NCBI RefSeq assembly: GCF_000635915.2
Contig: NZ_CP015614.1
Span: forward strand, 2,454,501 to 2,518,500
Direction: 5' to 3'
Origin: Brevundimonas naejangsanensis
Lineage (GTDB): Bacteria > Pseudomonadota > Alphaproteobacteria > Caulobacterales > Caulobacteraceae
DNA length: 64,000 bases
The stretch's first letter is position 1. Every line of letters begins with the position of its first letter. This document shows, piece after piece, positions 28,671-37,713 of the stretch. The notes under the pieces are model-generated. The model was not told the origin of the DNA. It made no database searches and saw only the letters and a list, made by a program, of their open reading frames with translations. Both the position numbers and the translations under genes were made by a program.

Positions 28671-29525
28671 TCAATCCGCCGGCATGCGGCCGTAGTTGAC
28701 CGCCATGCGGCCGATCAGGCCCTTGACGATCAGGTCGACCGGCGAGCCTTCGCGATAGTCGCCCGCCGCGACGAAGTTGACACGGTCCTCCGAGATCAGG
28801 CGATGGATCTTGTCGTGGTCGCGCGGCGTGCTGTCGGGGTCATAGACGGCGATGGAGAAGCCGCCCTTGGTGTGCATCATCTTCATGGTCGGCACGTCGG
28901 TGTCGCCGTCGCCCAGGAAGATCATCCGGTCGAACGGAATGGGGCGCTCCTCGTCGGGGATGAAGCGGTTGATGCGCTCGTCGTCCCAGTGGTTGTGCAC
29001 GCCCTTGTTGATGCGGAACAGATACTGGGTCTTGGTCGTGTAGTTGACGCCCACGGCGGGCCACACCGCCACGTCGTCCGCGTCATAGGCGTATTTCGAA
29101 GCGAACACGTGGGTGAAGGCCTCGGCGATGGGACAGCCCTCGATCATCTCGGTCAGGCCCGCCGAGATGATGTAGTGCTCGATCTCCAGCCCGTACTGGG
29201 CCCCGAAGGCGTTCATGCGGTCGAACCAGCTGCGGTCGCGCAGCCCTTCAAACAGCGCCACGTCCCGGCCATGGTCTCGCAGGGCCTGGCGCGTCACCGG
29301 CGTGCCCTGTTCGCGCGCCGTCTGCAGCATCATCTGCATATACATCAGAATGCCGTCGCCATCGGCGGCGATGGTCCGGGGACGGACGGTCTCGTTCCAG
29401 AACTGGGCCGGCGTCATTCCGATCGAAGGGATGAAGCTGACCTCCTGCATGTTCCCCCGGGCCAGCGTCCCGTCGAAATCATAGATGATGGCGGTCTTGA
29501 GCAGGGGGCGGGGCGTGTCGGCCAT
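28671..29525 (-). CDS. HAD-superfamily phosphatase-like protein
   Basis: The 284-residue protein has HAD motif I in IYDFDGTLARG, a Ser/Thr in HYIISAGLTEMI as motif II, and motif IV in FLGDGDTDVPTMKMM. The cap region includes RDRSWFDRMNAFGAQYGLEIE. It probably hydrolyses a phosphomonoester in the cytoplasm; substrate unknown. It is transcribed after divL on the same strand, separated by a heptamer-repeat region, so it may be in the divL transcript. Confidence 0.82.
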   Translation of the reverse strand: MADTPRPLLKTAIIYDFDGTLARGNMQEVSFIPSIGMTPAQFWNETVRPRTIAADGDGILMYMQMMLQTAREQGTPVTRQALRDHGRDVALFEGLRDRSWFDRMNAFGAQYGLEIEHYIISAGLTEMIEGCPIAEAFTHVFASKYAYDADDVAVWPAVGVNYTTKTQYLFRINKGVHNHWDDERINRFIPDEERPIPFDRMIFLGDGDTDVPTMKMMHTKGGFSIAVYDPDSTPRDHDKIHRLISEDRVNFVAAGDYREGSPVDLIVKGLIGRMAVNYGRMPAD

Positions 29526-29534
29526 GGGTTTCCC

Positions 29535-29653
29535 AAGTGGCGAGTGGCGAGTGGCGAGTGGTTAGTGACAGGAAGGGGACGTGTCAAAAAGGCAGCCTGC
29601 AGCCATAGCGTCTCCGCTGTCCAAAACGGTGCCGCCACTCGTCACTCGTCACT
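29535..29653. repeat. AGTGGCG heptamer repeats facing each other, ending in the divL stop
   Basis: Three AGTGGCG units plus AGTGGTT and AGTGA at 29535-29568 are mirrored by AGTGACG/AGTGGCG units on the opposite strand at 29631-29653. The divL stop codon (29649-29651) is formed inside the right block. No ORF lies within. Confidence 0.75.
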
Positions 29654-31976
29654 GCTCAAGCAGCAGCTCCGGCGCCGCCGTCGGCGCCTCGGCCTCGATC
29701 GGCAGGTGCAGGATGAAGGCCGCGCCCTTGCCCGGTTCGGACTGGACCTCGGCCCAGCCGCCGTGCAGTTCGACCAGGGCCTTGACCAGAGCCAGGGCCA
29801 CGCCCGGCCCGCCGCGCTCGCGCCGCACGAAGCGGTCGAAGACGTGCGCCTGCAGGTGATAGGGGATGCCCCGGCCGGTGTCCTCGACGCGGATGCGCAC
29901 CTCGTTCGGCCCGGCCTCCGCGCTCAGGCTGACGGCGCCGCCTTCGGACACCGCCCGGCAGGCGTGCTCCAGCAGGTGATCGACCGCCTGGGCGATGCGG
30001 CGGGCGTCGGCGCGGATCGGCCGAAGCCCCGCCGGGCAGGCCAGATTCAGCGTCGCCCCGCGCCCCTCGACCTTGGGCCGGATCCGCTCGGCCGCCTCGT
30101 CCAGCAGGTCGCAGACCCGCACGTCGCCCAGCGTCAGCTCCATCTCGCCCGCGTCGATCTGGGCCATGTCCAGCACGTCGTCGATGGAGCGGGCCAGATG
30201 GCTGGCCGCCACGCGGATGGCCCCGGCGTGCTGGCGGCTGCGCTCGGGCAGGTCGCCCATCGCCTCCAGCAGTTCGGAATAGCCGACGATGGTCGTCAGC
30301 GGGGTGCGCAGCTCATAGGAAACGCTGCCCACGAACTCGCGTTTCAGCGCCTGGCTCTCGGCCAGAGCGGCTTCCTTGGCCGCCAGCGCCTGCTCCAGCC
30401 CGCGCCGGGCCGTCACGTCCGAGAAGGCGACCAGGGTCGCGCCGTCCGGCAGGGGACGGGTCTGCCAGGCGGCGCTGCGGCCGTCCTCGGTGCGCCCCTC
30501 GCCCGCGATCGGCACCCGGCTTTCGGGATCCGGGTCGGCGACCCGCGCCTTCAGCCCCAGCCACAGGGCCGCGTCGGGCAGGACCGGGCGGCACAGAGCG
30601 GCCACGGCGTCGAAGTCGCCTGCCTCGTTCAGCCGTTCGCCCGACACCCCCCAGAAGATCTCGAACGCCTCGTTGTGCAGCCGCAGCCGCCCGTCCGAAC
30701 CGAACACGGCCACGGCGTCGTTCAGCTTGTCCAGCGTCGCGCGCTGGACCTGGATCTGGGCGTTGTAGCGGCTGCGCAGCTGCAGCTCGCCGGTGATGTC
30801 CGAAAAGATCAGCAGGATGCCGCCCAGCGGGTGCGGCTGGCGCACCACCCGCAGCGTCCGCCCGTCGGGCAGGGACCAGCTGTCGTCCGGCGAGGCCTGG
30901 GCGGCGCCGTAGAAATCCAGCTCATCCGCCTTCCAGCGGGCGTAGTCGACGACCTCGGGCAGCAGCCGCTTCTGGCGCAGCCGGTCCAGCAGCTCGGCGT
31001 GGGTCGGCCGCTCGTCCAGCCAGGCCGGATCGACCCCGAACAGCGACTGGAAGGCGGTGTTGTGAAAGGCCAGCCGCTTGGACGGGCCGAAGATGGCCAC
31101 GGCGTCGGCCAGGTGGTTCAGCGTCTCGTCATGGGCCTCGACGTGGCGGCGCAGGGTGTCCCGCGTCTCCTCGGCCTCGGTCATCTCGATGGCGAAAGCG
31201 ATCACGGCGCCGCGCCCGCCCGCCAGCGGCTCGGCCAGGATCTTCCACGCCCGGCGCCGTCCGCCCGCCGTGGTCCAGCGAAAGCCGTCCTGACGCGCGT
31301 TCAGGCGCAGGGCCTCGGCCACCACCCCGTCGGCGCCGCGGTCGAAACTGAGCCCCCGCTCGCGCGCCTCGGCCAGGGTCTCAGCCCCCGTCTCGGCCAG
31401 CCAGGCGCTGTTGGCCCAGACCAGCCGCCCGGCCCCGTCCACGACCCAGGTCGGCGCCGGAGACTGTTCGGCCAGAACCCCCGCCCCCACGGCGCCGTCC
31501 AGTCCGCCCTCGCCGCCGACCCCGGTCAGGCGCGACAGCCGCAGCCAGGCCGACCCCCCATGTGGCCGCCCCTCGACCGCCCAGGCGCCCTGCGGCGTCT
31601 CCATCAGGGTCTCGAACGCCTCCCCGGCCTGAACCAGCGCCTCCATGCGCCCGGTGTGCAGACCGGTCAGGACCTCGACCACGCCTTGCGCCGCCGCCAG
31701 CCCCTCAAGGCCGGGCGCCAGCGCCGACAGGGCCTCGGCCGAACCGAACACCGCCTGCGCCTCGCCCTTCGGGCTCAGGGCCAGCCGCACGTCGTCGAAC
31801 GCCGTCAGGGCCCCTTCGCTGGCCGCCGCCGAGGCCTGGGCGCCGCCCAGCCAGCGCTCGATCTCGACCTCGCGCGCGCCCAGCCGCGCGCGCAACCGCC
31901 AGGTCCAGGCGCTGATCGCCAGCGCCAGACCGGCCGCCCCTGCGGTGGCTGCATAAGCGATGTCGGCCTCGGCCAT
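29649..31976 (-). CDS. divL: DivL-type atypical PAS kinase (Tyr in place of His)
   Basis: The 775-residue protein has an N-terminal membrane segment (about 7-22), three PAS-like regions (about 170-265, 285-395, 415-520), a dimerisation helix and a HATPase domain (about 620-755). The H-box reads FVGSVSYELRTPLTT: Tyr554 (codon 30315-30317) stands where kinases have the phospho-accepting His. This, with similar length and PAS layout, is the hallmark of Caulobacter DivL (Tyr550), which controls CckA and so CtrA during the cell cycle and binds phosphorylated DivK. Kinase activity on Tyr is debated; scaffold function is better supported. The stop lies within an AGTGACG repeat. Confidence 0.93.
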   Translation of the reverse strand: MAEADIAYAATAGAAGLALAISAWTWRLRARLGAREVEIERWLGGAQASAAASEGALTAFDDVRLALSPKGEAQAVFGSAEALSALAPGLEGLAAAQGVVEVLTGLHTGRMEALVQAGEAFETLMETPQGAWAVEGRPHGGSAWLRLSRLTGVGGEGGLDGAVGAGVLAEQSPAPTWVVDGAGRLVWANSAWLAETGAETLAEARERGLSFDRGADGVVAEALRLNARQDGFRWTTAGGRRRAWKILAEPLAGGRGAVIAFAIEMTEAEETRDTLRRHVEAHDETLNHLADAVAIFGPSKRLAFHNTAFQSLFGVDPAWLDERPTHAELLDRLRQKRLLPEVVDYARWKADELDFYGAAQASPDDSWSLPDGRTLRVVRQPHPLGGILLIFSDITGELQLRSRYNAQIQVQRATLDKLNDAVAVFGSDGRLRLHNEAFEIFWGVSGERLNEAGDFDAVAALCRPVLPDAALWLGLKARVADPDPESRVPIAGEGRTEDGRSAAWQTRPLPDGATLVAFSDVTARRGLEQALAAKEAALAESQALKREFVGSVSYELRTPLTTIVGYSELLEAMGDLPERSRQHAGAIRVAASHLARSIDDVLDMAQIDAGEMELTLGDVRVCDLLDEAAERIRPKVEGRGATLNLACPAGLRPIRADARRIAQAVDHLLEHACRAVSEGGAVSLSAEAGPNEVRIRVEDTGRGIPYHLQAHVFDRFVRRERGGPGVALALVKALVELHGGWAEVQSEPGKGAAFILHLPIEAEAPTAAPELLLEQ

Positions 31977-32121
31977 AGGTCCCCGGATGATGCGTCGCTG
32001 CGGCGGCCGCCGAGCGTCAGCGCGCCGACCGATTCGCGTTTACCATAACCCGATTGCGCGATTTGCGATGCGGCGTCGCCGCCGATTGCGGGACCGGCCG
32101 CGCCGGGCGATATCCTTAGCC

Positions 32122-32532
32122 ATGAGCCAGACCTGGACCGATCAGACCGCCCCCTCCCTGGACGACTTCGCCCGCCTGGCGGAAGAGGCCTTCGCCGCCC
32201 TGCCCGACCTGTTCCGCCAGGCGGCCGGGGACGTCGTCATCCGCATCGACGACTTCGCCGACGAAGAAACCCTGCGCGACCTGGAGATCGAGGACCCGTT
32301 CGAACTGACCGGCCTTTATTCCGGCGTCCACATCGGTGAGCGGGACAGCATGGGCCCGGCGCCCGAGCCGTCGCGCGTCTTCCTGTATCGCCGGCCGATC
32401 CTCGATGAATGGTGCGAACGCGGCGACGTCGGCCTGGCCGAGATCATCGCCCATGTCCTGATCCACGAGATCGGCCACCACCTGGGCCTGGACGATGATC
32501 AGATCCACGCCATCGAAGATGATGATGACTGA
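32122..32532 (+). CDS. Minimal zincin-type metallopeptidase-family protein
   Basis: The 136-residue protein has HEIGHHLGLDDD at 115-126, giving zinc motif H115-E116-x-x-H119-x-x-G-x-x-D125, as in small DUF1025/metallopeptidase-family proteins. The domain is built around LDDFARLAEEAFAALP and DPFELTGLYSG. The acidic tail (IEDDDD) is an oddity. Proteolytic activity for this family is not well established. ATG 32122 is chosen over an upstream in-frame start whose extra 54 residues are Arg-rich and unlike the family. It is divergent from divL. Confidence 0.82.
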   Translation: MSQTWTDQTAPSLDDFARLAEEAFAALPDLFRQAAGDVVIRIDDFADEETLRDLEIEDPFELTGLYSGVHIGERDSMGPAPEPSRVFLYRRPILDEWCERGDVGLAEIIAHVLIHEIGHHLGLDDDQIHAIEDDDD

Positions 32533-32570
32533 GGCGGGGGCGGGACCGCTGATGCAGAGCGGCGGCTGAG

Positions 32571-33338
32571 CTAGGCGCGGCGGGCTTCGAAGGTGATGAC
32601 GTCGTCATCGCGACGGGGCGGCCGTCCATGCTCGTAACCGCCCGAGATGATAATGCCGACGAACCCCGTCGCAGCCAAAGCCAGCCGCATTTCCTCGACG
32701 CCCCACCAGCGCAGGCCGAACAGCTCCAGCTCCGACGCAGTCAGACGACCATCCGACCATTGATCATAGCGCAGATGCGAGACGACCGTCTGGTTCAGCA
32801 GATCGGAATCGACGCGCTCTTCGGTCAGGGTCAAAACGTCGCCGTTCCTGTCGGTCCACCGCCGGGTCGACCCCGGCGGCGCCAGGACGGCGCTGACCGG
32901 ATCAAGGTCGAGGATCAGACGCCCGCCCGGCGCCAGATGATCGTGAAGACGCTTCAGCACCGCCAGACCTTCCTGCGCCGTGGCGATCAGCTGGAACGAT
33001 CCGGCAGGCAGGATGGCGGCGCCGAACCGCGTCGCATAGGCGAAGTCGTCAAAACGGGCGACGGACAGGTCCGCCTTCAGGCCGCGTCTGGCGCACGCCG
33101 CCCGGCACAGCTCCAGCATGGCTTCGGAAGCGTCAAAGCCGACGACGTCCAACCCGGCTTCCAGCAGGGGAACCAGCACGCGGCCCGCCCCGACGGCGGG
33201 CTCCAGCACGGGTCCCTCGCATCCTTTCAGCTGCGCGGCGTAGAACTCCACATCGCCGAAAGATCGGCCGACCGGCTTGTCCAGTTCATAGACCCGGGCG
33301 GCCAGACCGGCGTAGCGATTGCTCAGGACGTCCGCCAT
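32571..33338 (-). CDS. Class I SAM-dependent methyltransferase
   Basis: The 255-residue protein has motif I VLEPAVGAGRVLVPLL and a following acidic residue in VVGFDASEAML, then motif post-I and LAPGGRLILDLDPVS typical of small-molecule methyltransferases. Substrate is unknown. Its ATG lies 5 bases after the rsmB stop, whose TGAGGT provides the ribosome-binding site, so the two are co-translated. The open frame extends upstream into rsmB; that part is not coding for this protein. Confidence 0.82.
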   Translation of the reverse strand: MADVLSNRYAGLAARVYELDKPVGRSFGDVEFYAAQLKGCEGPVLEPAVGAGRVLVPLLEAGLDVVGFDASEAMLELCRAACARRGLKADLSVARFDDFAYATRFGAAILPAGSFQLIATAQEGLAVLKRLHDHLAPGGRLILDLDPVSAVLAPPGSTRRWTDRNGDVLTLTEERVDSDLLNQTVVSHLRYDQWSDGRLTASELELFGLRWWGVEEMRLALAATGFVGIIISGGYEHGRPPRRDDDVITFEARRA

Positions 33339-33343
33339 CGACC

Positions 33344-34741
33344 TCAGCCTGCGATCCGCTCCAGCTTGGCCGCGAAGAAGCCGTCCAGCCCCCCCTTTTC
33401 CGCCCATTGCGACGGCAGGATGCGCAGCCAGCCTTCGGGCGTCAGGGCCTCGTCCGGGGCGCCGACCTCGGCGGGAACGGCGGCGACGGTGCGGAAGGCC
33501 GGGTTGCGGCGCAGGAAGGCGATCACCTGGGTCTCGCCCTCTTCGCGCTCCAGCGAGCAGACGCAATAGACCAGACGGCCGCCCGGCTTGACCTTCGCGG
33601 CGGCGGCGTCGAGCAGGCGATGCTGCACATCGGCCAGCTTGGCCACGTCGGCGGGGCGGGTGGCGCGCAGGACCTCAGGGTTGCGGCGATAGGTGCCGGT
33701 CGCCGTGCACGGCGCGTCCAGCAGGACGGCGTCGAACGTCCGCTCGTCCTCCCAGTCCTCGGCCGGGACGGCGACGACCTCGGCCGTGAGGTTCATGCGC
33801 TCGAAATTCTGGCGCAGACGTTTCAGACGCGCCTCGGAACGGTCCAGCGCCACGACTTCAGCCCCGGCGGCGGCCAGTTGCAGCGTCTTGCCGCCCGGCG
33901 CGGCGCACAGGTCCAGCGCCGTCTCGCCCGGCTTGACGGCCAGCAGGCGCGCGGGCACGGCGGCGGCGGCATCCTGCACCCACCAGTCGCCCGCCTCGAA
34001 ACCGGGCCAGGAGGCGACATCGCCGCGCTTGCCGGTGCGGACCGTGCCGCCGGGCAACACCTCGCCCTCGACAGAGGCCGCCAGTTCGGCCGGGTCGACG
34101 CCCGGCTTGGCCGTCAGGTCGGTCGCCGGCTCTTCCCGCGTAGCCAGGGCCAGGCCGATCAGGGACGCTTGGCCATAGGTCGCCTTCCAGCGCTGGGCCA
34201 GCCAGTCGGGCAGGTTGGACTCAGCGGTCGTCAGGCCCGGACCGTCGCGGCCGACGCCGCGCAGCACGGCGTTGACCAGATTCTTGTAGGGCCGCGTCTT
34301 GGGATCGCGCTCGGCCAGCTTCACCGCCGTCGACACGGCCGCGAAGGCGGGCGTCTCCAGCACCAGGGTCTGGGCCAGGGCGATGCGCAGGATCGTCATG
34401 ACCGCCAGCGGCGGGGCCTTTTGGAGACGGCGCTCAAGGATCTGGTCGATCTCGCCCAGACGGCGCAGGGCCGCCATCGCTACGGCGCGGGCGAAGGCGC
34501 GGTCCTGCGGCGGCAGATCGCGCGCGGGCGACTGCGACAGGGCCTCGTCCAGCCCCGTGCGCTTCTCCAGCGCGGCGTTCAACAGGACGCCGGCGACCAG
34601 ACGCGCCTCGACGCCGACGTCGGCGTGCGGGTCGTCCGCGACCGGGCGCGGCGCCGGTTCACGACGCGGGCCGCGCGCCTTTTCGGCGATGCGGCGGCCG
34701 CGCGCGGCGGAGCTCCGGCCCTTGGGCGCGTCCCCGCTCAC
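33344..34741 (-). CDS. rsmB: 16S rRNA m5C967 methyltransferase RsmB
   Basis: The 465-residue protein has an N-terminal NusB-like domain (LVAGVLLNAALEKRTGLDEAL, LRIALAQTLVLETPA) and a C-terminal SAM-dependent methyltransferase domain with LDLCAAPGGKTLQLA, DAPCTATGTYRRNPEV and VYCVCSLEREEGE, the last two carrying catalytic Cys residues. A basic N-terminal extension (about 40 residues) precedes the NusB part. GTG start overlaps the kup stop by four bases (GTGA). Confidence 0.94.
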   Translation of the reverse strand: MSGDAPKGRSSAARGRRIAEKARGPRREPAPRPVADDPHADVGVEARLVAGVLLNAALEKRTGLDEALSQSPARDLPPQDRAFARAVAMAALRRLGEIDQILERRLQKAPPLAVMTILRIALAQTLVLETPAFAAVSTAVKLAERDPKTRPYKNLVNAVLRGVGRDGPGLTTAESNLPDWLAQRWKATYGQASLIGLALATREEPATDLTAKPGVDPAELAASVEGEVLPGGTVRTGKRGDVASWPGFEAGDWWVQDAAAAVPARLLAVKPGETALDLCAAPGGKTLQLAAAGAEVVALDRSEARLKRLRQNFERMNLTAEVVAVPAEDWEDERTFDAVLLDAPCTATGTYRRNPEVLRATRPADVAKLADVQHRLLDAAAAKVKPGGRLVYCVCSLEREEGETQVIAFLRRNPAFRTVAAVPAEVGAPDEALTPEGWLRILPSQWAEKGGLDGFFAAKLERIAG

Positions 34742-36702
34742 ACCGACACCTGGGTGCCGAGCTCGACCACGCGGCCGGGCGGAATACGGAAGAAGTCGGT
34801 CGGATTGGCGGCGTTACGCATCAGGAAGATAAACAGTTTGTCTTGCCACAGAGGCATGCCCTGACGGGCGGTGGGAACGACGGACCGGCGGCCCAGGAAG
34901 AAGCTGGTCGACATGATATCGAACTTCAGCCCCTGTTTGCGGCACAGGGCCAGGGCGCGCGGCACGTTCGGCGTCTCCATATAGCCGAAGGTCAGCGTCA
35001 GGCGCTTGAAATCATCGCTGATCGGCTCGACCGCCACCCTTTGCAGGTCCGACACGCGTGGTCGGTCGGACGTGTGCACCGTCAGGATGATGTTCTTCTC
35101 GTGCAGCACCTTGTTGTGCTTGAGGTTGTGCATCAGGGCCACCGGCGCGACCTCGGCGTCCGAGGTCAAGAAGATGGCCGTGCCCGGCGCCCGGTGCGGC
35201 GGGCGGGCGCGCAGCATCTCGATCAGATCGGTCAGCGGCAGGCTGTCCTTGCGCGTCTTGTCGGTCAGGATCTGCGTGCCGCGCACCCAGGTCCACATCA
35301 GCATGACCAGACCGCCGCCCAGCACCAGCGGCATCCACGCCCCGGCCGGGATCTTCAGCAGGTTGGAGGTCAGGAAGACCGCGTCGATGAAGCCGAACGG
35401 CACCAGGGTCAACAGGATGGCCCACATCGGCCACTTCCACTTATGCCGCACGACGGTGAAGGACATCAGGGTGTTGACCATCATGGTGCCGGTCACCGCC
35501 ACCCCATAGGCTGCGGTCAGATTGTGCGAGGACTGGAAGGTCACCAGCACGAACAGCACGCCCACCATCAGCAGGCTGTTGATCGCGGGCACATAGATCT
35601 GGCCGGCCTGGGTCTCGGAGGTGTTGCGGATGTCCAGGCGCGGCAGCAGGCCCAGCTGCACCGCCTGCTGCGTCACCGAGAAGGCCCCGGTGATGACCGC
35701 CTGACTGGCGATCACCGTAGCCGCCGTCGCCAGCAACAGCATGGGCCAGTAGACCAGCTGCGGCACCATGTTCCAGAACGGGTTGTTCGCCGCGCCGGGA
35801 TGGGACAGCAGGAAGGCGCCCTGCCCCAGATAGTTCAGCGTCAGACACGGCAGGACGATGAACAGCCACCCCTGGCGGATCGGCGACTTGCCGAAATGCC
35901 CCATGTCCGCATACAGCGCCTCGGCGCCGGTGACGGCCAGAAAGACGCTGCCCAGGATGACGAAGCCCAGGAAGCCGTCGGCGACCAGCAGCTTGATCCC
36001 GTAATAGGGCGACAGGGCCTTCAGGATCGACAGGTCATCGAAGATGTGCGCCACGCCCATCAGGCCCAGCGACAGAAACCACACCAGGGTGATGGGGCCG
36101 AAGAACTTCGCCAGCCCCGCCGTGCCGCGCGACTGGACCAGGAACAGGGCGATGAGAATGCCCGCCGCCAACGGCAGGATGAAGGGATCGAGGCGCCCAT
36201 TCAGGCCCGGAGCCTCCTGCAGCCCCTCGATGGCCGACAGCACGGAAATGGCCGGGGTGATGACGCCGTCGCTGTAGAACAGAGCCGCGCCGCAGACGCC
36301 CAGGATGAACAGCCAGGCGCTGCGTCGGCCGATCGCGTGCTGGGCCAGGGCCATCAAGGACAGGGTGCCGCCTTCGCCCTTGTTGTCGGCCCGCATCAGG
36401 AACATGACGTATTTGAACGTCACCACCACCATCAGGGCCCAAAAGGCCAGGGAGACGACGCCGATGACGGCCAGATCGCCGTCGACGCCCTTCTGGGCGT
36501 GGCCGATGGCTTCGCGCAGGGCGTAGATCGGGCTGGTGCCGATGTCGCCGAACACCACGCCGATGGCGCCCAGGATCAGGGCGCGGCGGCCGGCCTTGCC
36601 CCCAGGGCCCGGCGAGCCCCCGGCGGCGGGAGGCGGGGCGTGGGCGGGGGATGAGGCGTTGGCGTTAGGCGCGGCGTCGCCGCGGGGCGTGTCCCCGACC
36701 AT
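34738..36702 (-). CDS. kup: Potassium uptake protein Kup
   Basis: The 654-residue inner-membrane K+/H+ symporter starts its core with LILGAIGVVFGDIGTSPIYALREA, the Kup signature, followed by about twelve hydrophobic helices and a C-terminal cytoplasmic domain (RGTQILTDKTR to the end). Typical segments include GEGGTLSLMALAQ, FYSDGVITPAISVLSA and GAEALYADMGHFGK. A Pro/Ala-rich N-terminus of about 35 residues is extra. GGAGAACA before the ATG supports the start. It is followed in the same transcript by rsmB through a four-base overlap. Confidence 0.95.
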   Translation of the reverse strand: MVGDTPRGDAAPNANASSPAHAPPPAAGGSPGPGGKAGRRALILGAIGVVFGDIGTSPIYALREAIGHAQKGVDGDLAVIGVVSLAFWALMVVVTFKYVMFLMRADNKGEGGTLSLMALAQHAIGRRSAWLFILGVCGAALFYSDGVITPAISVLSAIEGLQEAPGLNGRLDPFILPLAAGILIALFLVQSRGTAGLAKFFGPITLVWFLSLGLMGVAHIFDDLSILKALSPYYGIKLLVADGFLGFVILGSVFLAVTGAEALYADMGHFGKSPIRQGWLFIVLPCLTLNYLGQGAFLLSHPGAANNPFWNMVPQLVYWPMLLLATAATVIASQAVITGAFSVTQQAVQLGLLPRLDIRNTSETQAGQIYVPAINSLLMVGVLFVLVTFQSSHNLTAAYGVAVTGTMMVNTLMSFTVVRHKWKWPMWAILLTLVPFGFIDAVFLTSNLLKIPAGAWMPLVLGGGLVMLMWTWVRGTQILTDKTRKDSLPLTDLIEMLRARPPHRAPGTAIFLTSDAEVAPVALMHNLKHNKVLHEKNIILTVHTSDRPRVSDLQRVAVEPISDDFKRLTLTFGYMETPNVPRALALCRKQGLKFDIMSTSFFLGRRSVVPTARQGMPLWQDKLFIFLMRNAANPTDFFRIPPGRVVELGTQVSV

Positions 36703-36777
36703 GCATTGTTCTCCGGGTCGCGCGAGGAGGCGTGCCCATCAAGAGCCGCGGGCCTTTAGACCTTTTCCGTCAGCGCT

Positions 36778-37530
36778 TCAATCGCGCCCGGGTTCCGGCC
36801 GCGCCGCCGAGGACAGGATGCGACGGTCGTCCTTGGCCTGAAGCAGGATCACCACACCCTCGTCCGCCCCCGCCTCGACAGGCAGCGGAAACAGCACCGG
36901 GCGTCCGTTCCAGTCGCCCAGACGGCGCACCTCGCGCACGACATTGACGTGGGTCACCGCGCGGCCCCGGTTATCGCCGCCCTTGACCTCGACCGTCTGC
37001 TGCCCCGGCCGATAGACCACGGCGACGACCTCGGCCCCGCCCTGCGGCGCCCGGCCGGAGCCGACGCCGACGCGGTCGCCGGTCTCGCGGAACTCGATCT
37101 CGGGCGGCCAGCCGCGACCGCGCGCCTCGGCCTCGACGGCGGCCTTCAGCTCCGGCGAGCGGGCGCCCGAGACATGACGGCGCCCGTCGATCACCACCTG
37201 GGGCGTCGAGACGTTTCTCAGCTTCAGCGCCTGACGATAGGCGCGCTGGCGTTCGGCGAACTCTGGCCGGGCGAAGGTGTCGGGCCAGCCCAGATAGTCC
37301 CAGTAGTCGACGCCATAGGTCAGGACAATCACGCCCGGCTCGGCCGCCACGCTTTCGACGGTGCGGTTGGCGTCGGGGCAGCCGGCGCAGCCCTGGGCGG
37401 TGAACAGTTCGACCACTACCGGCTGGACCGGGGCGTCACGCTCGCGCGACGGCGCGGCGGCGACGGCCAGCAGGCCTGCGCCCGCGACCACCGCCGTCAT
37501 CCCGTACCTGAACAGGCCCCGTGCCATCAT
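36778..37530 (-). CDS. DUF1223-type secreted thioredoxin-like protein
   Basis: The 250-residue precursor has a signal peptide (AVVAGAGLLAVAAAPSR) and then VVVELFTAQGCAGCPDANRTVE, a CxxC-like GCAGCP in a thioredoxin-like start, followed by VIVLTYGVDYWDYLGWPDTFA. These are DUF1223 hallmarks. The family is exported and of unknown function; a redox role is only suggested by the Cys pair. It lies downstream of a palindromic repeat and upstream of the kup operon on the same strand, with 75 bases to kup. Confidence 0.84.
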   Translation of the reverse strand: MMARGLFRYGMTAVVAGAGLLAVAAAPSRERDAPVQPVVVELFTAQGCAGCPDANRTVESVAAEPGVIVLTYGVDYWDYLGWPDTFARPEFAERQRAYRQALKLRNVSTPQVVIDGRRHVSGARSPELKAAVEAEARGRGWPPEIEFRETGDRVGVGSGRAPQGGAEVVAVVYRPGQQTVEVKGGDNRGRAVTHVNVVREVRRLGDWNGRPVLFPLPVEAGADEGVVILLQAKDDRRILSSAARPEPGRD

Positions 37531-37562
37531 GGGCGCGATCCTATCCCTTCGGCCCGAGAACG

Positions 37563-37700
37563 CCGCTCATAAATGCGTGAGCGGAAAAAGAGGAAACGTC
37601 ATCCCGGAAACGGCGCAGCCGCTATCCGGGACCGCCCGGGAACGTCGACGTCGCGTCTCCGGCGGTCCCGGCTCTCCGCTCTGCTGCGGCGGGATGACGT
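37563..37700. repeat. Intergenic palindromes including ACGTCATCCCG terminal repeats
   Basis: CCGCTCA/TGAGCGG (37563-37584) is one hairpin. Then ACGTCATCCCG (37596-37606) and its exact reverse complement (37690-37700) enclose about 80 bases with inner GGGACCGCC/GGCGGTCCC pairing. It occupies the gap after the S9 peptidase gene. Confidence 0.7.
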
Positions 37701-37713
37701 GTCGGCGAACAGA

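Noticed and set aside
29649..29675. CTCAAGCAGCAGC near the end of divL looks like another copy of the hairpin repeat
   Set aside because: No matching right shoulder or TAG follows, and the bases encode the normal Leu-rich divL C-terminus; treated as chance.
28548..32048. 1166-codon open frame on the plus strand opposite divL
   Set aside because: Gln/Arg/His-rich antisense shadow of GC-rich genes without any motif; divL on the other strand has clear domains.
32041..32060. TTTACCATAACC upstream of divL as a CtrA half-site
   Set aside because: Only a loose match; not enough to claim regulation.
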